Shown: positions 6,522 through 10,032 of the stretch, one piece after another
Layout of the letters: each line of letters opens with the position of its first letter
How positions within the stretch are numbered: position 1 is the first letter of the stretch
Assembly: GCA_001818835.1 (NCBI GenBank)
Contig: MHKL01000007.1
Span: 1 to 10,032, forward strand
Origin: Candidatus Komeilibacteria bacterium RIFCSPLOWO2_01_FULL_45_10
GTDB lineage: Bacteria > Patescibacteriota > Patescibacteriia > UBA1558 > UBA10009
Direction: 5' to 3'
Length of the DNA stretch: 10,032 nucleotides
Made by a program: the position numbers and the translations under genes
Notes under the pieces: generated by a model
What the model was told of the DNA's origin: nothing
What the model saw: only the letters and a program-made list of their open reading frames with translations
The model's database searches: none

Positions 6522-7157
6522 TCAGCAGCTCCCCATCTGATTAGGCAGTTCATCAAACACGTTTTTATCAATTTCTCCAGAAGCGATTTTCTCTTTAAGC
6601 TCCTTTTCCATAAAGTAGCGCGGGAAAAAGTAATGCTGCCATTCAAGCGCCTTTTCCCTTATGACATTCGCATCTGTAATTCCATAATTTTTTATCATGA
6701 GCTTTGCCAATCCCTTCTGCGCGGCATCATGGGCACAGTCACATTTCCAAACGATTGCCCCGCAGCACGGGCTCACAATATTGAGAGCATCCTCAAGGAT
6801 TGCCTGTTCAGCAGCGCTTATGTTTATGCTATAACGATATTTCACAAGCGCATTGAAAGTGTTGATGTCAAATTTCAGCCCGAAATTCGCATCACTCCCT
6901 TCAGCGGGAATAATTTCGGATTTCAATTTTATGATGTACTGCGCAGCAGGGCTGTTTGAATCTGCGCCATCGCCAATAATTTTGTTCGCATCAATTCCTG
7001 CATTTTTATCTGCATATTTTCCGGCATCTGAATTTGCATCGGCTAATGCGGCATTTCCTGTTTTTGAACTGCCATTTTCATCCTCGGGGTTGATGCAACC
7101 GCTGAGAAGCAGGACGGCAATTAAAGCAAATGCAGCCAGAATTATTTTAGCTTTCAT
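6522..7157 (-). CDS. Cysteine-rich lipoprotein with PCCG...CxCAH domain and C-terminal Cys
   Basis: The 211-residue protein begins with a basic, hydrophobic signal ending LLLSGC (C21 is the lipid-modified Cys), so it is anchored outside the cytoplasmic membrane. Residues 22-70 are an Asn/Asp/Ala-rich linker. The domain beyond about residue 100 holds SPCCGA (129-134), CDCAHDAAQKGLAKLMI (139-155) and LEWQHYFFPRYF (171-182), and the chain ends NQMGSC. The Cys spacing with a following His resembles PCYCGC-type extracytoplasmic domains only loosely, so I do not assign that family. C131, C132, C139, C141 and H143 make a credible metal site. SD GGGGAG lies just before the ATG, 13 bases after the CcdA-like stop. 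A terminal Cys is shared with the VGGC proteins upstream. Likely an extracytoplasmic metal or thiol partner of the neighbouring redox proteins. Confidence 0.82.
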   Translation of the reverse strand: MKAKIILAAFALIAVLLLSGCINPEDENGSSKTGNAALADANSDAGKYADKNAGIDANKIIGDGADSNSPAAQYIIKLKSEIIPAEGSDANFGLKFDINTFNALVKYRYSINISAAEQAILEDALNIVSPCCGAIVWKCDCAHDAAQKGLAKLMIKNYGITDANVIREKALEWQHYFFPRYFMEKELKEKIASGEIDKNVFDELPNQMGSC

Positions 7158-7170
7158 CTTTGTCTCCCCG

Positions 7171-8352
7171 CTAATAAACCAGCATCAGGAGCACTGCTCC
7201 CAAAATTATCATTGAAAGCCCTGCAATCAATTTTATGTAGTTCTTCTCATGCTGCTCCCATGTTTCTATCCTCTCAACAACCTTCCTGCTGCTTGCAATC
7301 AGCAAAATGAAAATCAATGGGAGAATGAAAAGCAGGTTGTAAACAAATAAGTAGAACAATCCCTCCATATAAGTTGCGCGCGTTACAAGCAATCCAAGGA
7401 TTGAAATGTAAATTCCCGCAGTGCAGCCGAATGAGCAGATCCCGACAATCACCCCAAGAACAAATGCGGAAGGCACGCTTGCCTTGTGTATCAAATCCTT
7501 TATTGTCTGCAGGCTTGCTTTCGGAAGCCCGAGATTTACCAATTTCCCCTTTTTGAAGAAATCCACTATGTTCAGCAGCCCAAGCCCTATTACAAATATG
7601 CCCGCAATTTTCGCGAAGAAATGCGGTTCTGCGGAAACAACAAATGCCTGGAGCAATCCAAGCCCTATAAGCAAATATGCGAGGAATATCCCCAATATGT
7701 ATGCGCCCCCGACTTTGAATATTCCGATTCTCGTGCGCCTTATTGTGAAAAGGAATGCGATGAAAAACAGCAGTACTGCAATGGTGCAGGGATGCAGCCC
7801 TGCCAATAAGCCTGTTGTAAGCACAACATAAGGAAGGGAAGCCTGCAAACTATCAATTATTTTCCCGGATTTTGCGCAATTTGCAATCTGCACATCAATG
7901 TCGCATTCCCTTATTTTCCCGTCAGCGCCAAGAACTCTGTATGATGTTATTGTTGTCGGGTCCATGGAATCCTGAAACAGGATTATTGAAGGAAAATCAA
8001 AATTTGGGTATTTTTTGAAATAACCATCAAGAAGCGCAATGGGGATGTGCCCTTCAAGAACTAATTTTTCATCAATTGAAACAGTCATGTGCCCCTGCAT
8101 GCTTGGTGGAATTGCAAGTTTTTTGTTCAGGGCATCAAGCTCAGCGCGCATTGCAGGATCATTGATTACATATTTTATTTCCGCATCAATTCCCTTTGAA
8201 GAGAGGAATTCTTTAAGTTCGTTTGCATAAACCCCGCAGTGCCCGCACGCCTCATTGAGATACATTACTGCAGAATGCTGCTGCGGCGCTGCAGAAGCTG
8301 TAGAAAATGAAATAGCAATTAGAACCAGCAGCAGGAGAATCCGAGCTTTCAT
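7171..8352 (-). CDS. Exported thioredoxin-like domain fused to a CcdA/DsbD-type membrane electron conduit
   Basis: This is 393 residues from the ATG at 8352, which has GGGGGG five bases upstream. A longer TTG-initiated frame overlaps the preceding gene and would bury the signal peptide. Residues 1-22 are a signal peptide or anchor, followed by a thioredoxin/glutaredoxin-like domain with CGHC (36-39) and GHIP (101-104). From about 172 the protein is a multi-helix CcdA/DsbD-like domain with GLLAGLHPC (C189) and GICSFGC (C306, C310), the conserved redox cysteine regions. Such proteins carry reducing equivalents from cytosolic thioredoxin across the membrane. The domain order, thioredoxin first and membrane second, differs from classical DsbD with its C-terminal thioredoxin. 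Neighbours supply likely acceptors: the triple-thioredoxin protein upstream and the Cys-rich lipoprotein downstream. C150 and C159 form a further pair between the domains. Confidence 0.88.
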   Translation of the reverse strand: MKARILLLLVLIAISFSTASAAPQQHSAVMYLNEACGHCGVYANELKEFLSSKGIDAEIKYVINDPAMRAELDALNKKLAIPPSMQGHMTVSIDEKLVLEGHIPIALLDGYFKKYPNFDFPSIILFQDSMDPTTITSYRVLGADGKIRECDIDVQIANCAKSGKIIDSLQASLPYVVLTTGLLAGLHPCTIAVLLFFIAFLFTIRRTRIGIFKVGGAYILGIFLAYLLIGLGLLQAFVVSAEPHFFAKIAGIFVIGLGLLNIVDFFKKGKLVNLGLPKASLQTIKDLIHKASVPSAFVLGVIVGICSFGCTAGIYISILGLLVTRATYMEGLFYLFVYNLLFILPLIFILLIASSRKVVERIETWEQHEKNYIKLIAGLSMIILGAVLLMLVY

Positions 8353-8357
8353 ATATT

Positions 8358-8363
8358 CCCCCC
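8358..8363 (-). promoter_or_regulatory. G6 Shine-Dalgarno that decides the start of the thioredoxin-CcdA gene
   Basis: GGGGGG on the minus strand sits five bases before the ATG at 8352. It supports that start, immediately ahead of the signal peptide, over a TTG further upstream that overlaps the previous gene. Confidence 0.65.
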
Positions 8364-8372
8364 GAGCCAAAG

Positions 8373-9488
8373 TCAATCAAGCGTCCTGAATTTTATATCT
8401 TCGCCCAGGGCATTCAAGTCGCGGAAAACATATGCCCCATCAGCTTCAATTGTGCCAACGTCCGCCCATACCTGATTCAGGGTGCTGTATGCGTTCGCAT
8501 CGCTTGAGAGAATTATTGTCGGAATCTTTTTTATTGCGTATTTCTGCAGGAGCGCATTCCCATCCGCGCTTGAAATATCATAATTTACCTCAGTGCCCAC
8601 AACCACTCCAAATCTCGCGAGCACGCTGTTGTGGATGTTCACATCATAGCAGTCTGAGCAGTTTGCATCAACAAGCTTTGTCAAATTTACAAGCCCTATT
8701 GTTGATTTTGATTCTATGTCAAGATAGGGGACAGCATAATCCGCAATGTAACCGCCATTATAAGCTGGCCTGCCCACATTGGTCCATTGCTTGGTTATTT
8801 CAGGATAGGCATTCAAATCCTTGCTTACAATTGCAACAGGCAGCCTGTCTATGCCGTATTCGGCAATCAATTTCTGCGCATTTTCAGAATTTGCATCAAG
8901 CTCTTCGGAATCCCCAATGCCAACCCCTAGCTGCTCAAGCTCATTTTGCAGGCCCGAAATGCTTGCGCATTTTTCGCAATTAGAATCGCTTATTGTTGTT
9001 ATGGATACAAGGCCTATTGTTGAATTGCTCTCCAAATCAACATAAGGCGGCTTCACATCGCGCAGCACAAGGGTGTTTTTATCAAATTCTGAATTGCTTC
9101 CAAGCGCTGAGGAAACGTTTGCACTTTCAATTTCCCCATAAACAACCAGCGCAGGCAGCCTTTCTATTGAGTATTTCTCTATGAGCGCATCCGCCTCAGT
9201 ACTTCCAAATTCAAGGGTTTTTTCTGTTATCTCCGCTCCGCTCGCTTTCAATGCAGAAACAATTTCATCAGTGCTGAAGCATTTATCGCATCCCGCGGCC
9301 TTTATGAGAGTGATGGACAATTTTGCAGGCTCCGAAGTTATTGGATCCCCCTGAGCAAGGGAAAGCCCTGAATTAATTCCGAAAATCAGAAAAAAATTTA
9401 TGAGCGAAGAACCCAGCAGGAGCGTGAAAAGCATCGCATATGCATATTGCATTCCCTTATTTGCCTTTTTGCCTGCCTCTTCTGCCAT
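8373..9488 (-). CDS. Membrane-anchored protein with three tandem thioredoxin-like modules
   Basis: The 371 residues start with a short basic stretch and one helix (about 14-38), then three repeats of roughly 100 residues outside the membrane. Each repeat has a CxxC near its start (C67/C70 in GCDKC, C171/C174 in NCEKC, C277/C280 in NCSDC) and a later Ile/Leu-Pro strand where thioredoxins have the cis-Pro (P112, P217, P323). Repeats 2 and 3 share the entry segment PY-V/L-D-L/I-ES-x-STIGLV. The expected role is dithiol-disulfide exchange or electron relay at the outer face, plausibly reduced by the CcdA-like protein encoded 20 bases downstream. Three modules in one chain is unusual and suggests a multi-step relay or scaffold. 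No close named family is recognised; the fold assignment rests on motif order and spacing. Confidence 0.82.
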   Translation of the reverse strand: MAEEAGKKANKGMQYAYAMLFTLLLGSSLINFFLIFGINSGLSLAQGDPITSEPAKLSITLIKAAGCDKCFSTDEIVSALKASGAEITEKTLEFGSTEADALIEKYSIERLPALVVYGEIESANVSSALGSNSEFDKNTLVLRDVKPPYVDLESNSTIGLVSITTISDSNCEKCASISGLQNELEQLGVGIGDSEELDANSENAQKLIAEYGIDRLPVAIVSKDLNAYPEITKQWTNVGRPAYNGGYIADYAVPYLDIESKSTIGLVNLTKLVDANCSDCYDVNIHNSVLARFGVVVGTEVNYDISSADGNALLQKYAIKKIPTIILSSDANAYSTLNQVWADVGTIEADGAYVFRDLNALGEDIKFRTLD

Positions 9489-9505
9489 GTTTTCTTCCCT
9501 AAAAG

Positions 9506-9748
9506 TTAGCAGCCGCCGACCATTGCGCTTCCTGAAGAGCTTGAGCCCGTGCTTCCGGAACTGCTTCCGCTTCCGTGCATTCTCTCATTCATTTCCTCAA
9601 TGGTTTCCCCGCCAGAGCCTGCAGAGAGGCTTGCGGTTCCTGTTCCACTTGCTATCCTGTTGCTTACTCCTACCAATTGAATTGTCTGGAACAGCGAAAC
9701 AAGAATTAACACTGCCAGCACAACAGCAATTATGACATCCTTATCCAT
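9506..9748 (-). CDS. Small one-helix membrane protein with Ser/Gly tail ending in MVGGC (paralogue 3)
   Basis: An 80-residue protein. MDKDVIIAVVLAVLILVSLF opens a single hydrophobic helix (about 4-28), followed by QLVGVSNRIASG, then a Ser/Gly/Thr-rich tail that ends SGSAMVGGC. The helix is nearly identical to that of the upstream paralogue, while the tail has diverged except for the last nine residues, which are identical. Only this copy carries an insert, GETIEEMNERMHGSG (about 47-61), with two Met, a His and acidic residues. The single Cys is the last residue. N-in topology would place the flexible tail and terminal thiol outside, near the thioredoxin modules encoded 17 bases downstream. 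Function unknown; a tethered thiol carrier is my inference. Its start is served by an SD embedded in the previous paralogue. Confidence 0.85.
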   Translation of the reverse strand: MDKDVIIAVVLAVLILVSLFQTIQLVGVSNRIASGTGTASLSAGSGGETIEEMNERMHGSGSSSGSTGSSSSGSAMVGGC

Positions 9749-9749
9749 T

Positions 9750-9977
9750 TTAACAACCTCCTACCATTGCACTGCCGCTTGAACTTGCAGAAGAACCTGC
9801 AGGACTTCCTGAAGCGCTAGCGCTTCCGAGATTCTGCCCTGAGGTGCTTGTTGAAGTGCTTGCGCTTAATGCGCCTGTGGCAATCTTATTGCTTACACTT
9901 ACTAACTGAAATGTCTGGAACAATGAAACCAGCACAAGTACTGCCAGCACAATTGCAATTATCACTTCCTTATCCAT
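9750..9977 (-). CDS. Small one-helix membrane protein with Ser/Ala tail ending in MVGGC (paralogue 2)
   Basis: A 75-residue protein built like its neighbour. Helix 4-28 begins MDKEVIIAIVLAVLVLVSLF, followed by QLVSVSNKIATG, then about 35 residues of Ser, Ala, Gly and Thr, and a final SGSAMVGGC. No charged residue lies between K31 and the C terminus, so the tail should be flexible and soluble. The only Cys is the last residue. The tail is compositionally like a linker, yet the last residues are kept between copies, which implies that the end of the chain is the functional part. ATG is one base after the stop of the partial copy at the right edge. It is not a type IV pilin (no class III cleavage site before the helix) and not a lipoprotein (no lipobox). 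Confidence 0.85.
   Translation of the reverse strand: MDKEVIIAIVLAVLVLVSLFQTFQLVSVSNKIATGALSASTSTSTSGQNLGSASASGSPAGSSASSSGSAMVGGC
9756..9761 (-). promoter_or_regulatory. Shine-Dalgarno GGAGGT embedded in the Gly-Gly codons of the VGGC terminus
   Basis: The codons GGA GGT for the terminal Gly-Gly of paralogue 2 form a perfect SD seven bases before the ATG of paralogue 3 at 9748. The copy at the right edge uses GGG GGC at the same relative position, which would serve paralogue 2 less well. Confidence 0.65.
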
Positions 9978-9978
9978 T

Positions 9979-10032
9979 TTAACAGCCCCCTACCATTCCG
10001 CTGCCTGTTGGTGCAGTTGAACCAGAGCTTCC
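9979..10032 (-). CDS. C-terminal end of a third VGGC-tail protein (paralogue 1, cut by window edge)
   Basis: The last 17 codons and TAA are present: GSSGSTAPTGSGMVGGC. The Gly/Ser/Thr composition, terminal MVGGC and one-base spacing to the next ATG match the two complete copies, so this is a third tandem member whose helix lies beyond the window. SGSA before MVGGC becomes TGSG here, so the strictly conserved terminus is MVGGC. Further copies may follow upstream. Confidence 0.8.
   Translation of the reverse strand, partial: GSSGSTAPTGSGMVGGC

Larger units (their letters stand above)
9506..10032 (-). repeat. Tandem gene array of VGGC-tail proteins (at least three copies)
   Basis: Two complete genes and one partial gene are arranged head to tail with one-base spacers. 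DNA and protein similarity is strong over the helix-coding halves (about 9655-9748 and 9884-9977), lost in the linkers, and returns over the last codons. This indicates duplication followed by linker drift with both ends under constraint. Confidence 0.85.

Noticed and set aside
8353-8376. TTG start giving eight extra residues before the thioredoxin-CcdA protein
   Set aside because: It overlaps the upstream stop, precedes a normal signal peptide and has no SD, whereas the ATG at 8352 has G6 five bases upstream.
9506-10032. VGGC proteins as type IV pilins, lipoproteins or double-glycine bacteriocin precursors
   Set aside because: No class III cleavage site or lipobox, and the Gly-Gly is followed by one residue only, so no peptide would be released.

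Overview
The window is one uninterrupted run of genes on the minus strand, so transcription runs from base 10032 toward base 1. I count 16 coding sequences, including one cut at each edge and one of only 12 codons. The largest gap between genes is 20 bases, and several neighbours share ATGA start/stop overlaps or sit back to back as TAA-ATG. No RNA gene, CRISPR array, insertion sequence or gene-free stretch above 300 bases was seen. Purine-rich Shine-Dalgarno (SD) stretches precede many starts. The compact layout, many tiny membrane proteins, a lipobox protein and frequent ATA/AGG codons suggest an archaeon, perhaps a small-genome (DPANN-type) lineage. That assignment is an inference and a bacterium is not excluded.

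Region 1 (10032-8373, promoter-proximal): three tandem paralogues of a small one-helix membrane protein with a Ser/Gly/Ala-rich tail ending in the identical sequence MVGGC (the edge copy has GMVGGC). They are followed by a membrane-anchored protein with three thioredoxin-like modules, each with CxxC and a putative cis-proline. Region 2 (8352-6080): an exported thioredoxin-like domain fused to a CcdA/DsbD-type electron-conducting membrane domain. After it come a cysteine-rich lipoprotein that itself ends in Cys, a DUF2933-like two-helix protein, and a one-helix protein with a Cys/His/Met motif. Region 3 (6082-3895): a GlcD-type FAD oxidoreductase flanked by two iron-sulfur subunits, a CCG-domain protein and a double [4Fe-4S] ferredoxin-like protein. 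Together they look like a split GlcDF/HdrD-like enzyme. Region 4 (3885-330): a four-helix protein with an intramembrane CPFC motif, a DUF5676-like protein, a GDCCVxC-type zinc-ribbon-like protein, a 12-residue Lys/Cys peptide, and a CopA-type Cu(I) P-type ATPase. The ATPase carries a perfect in-frame 75-bp tandem duplication just before its CPC motif. Region 5 (314-1): the start of a TrmO/TsaA-type tRNA methyltransferase, probably unrelated housekeeping.

Reading the locus together (inference): electrons would pass from cytosolic thiols through the CcdA-like domain to extracytoplasmic thioredoxin modules and perhaps on to the terminal-Cys tails and the lipoprotein. The copper ATPase and the DUF2933/DUF5676/GDCCVxC proteins suggest that metal (copper or mercury-like) handling is the purpose. 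The most novel element is the family of membrane-tethered flexible tails ending in VGGC beside a matching thiol-relay apparatus.
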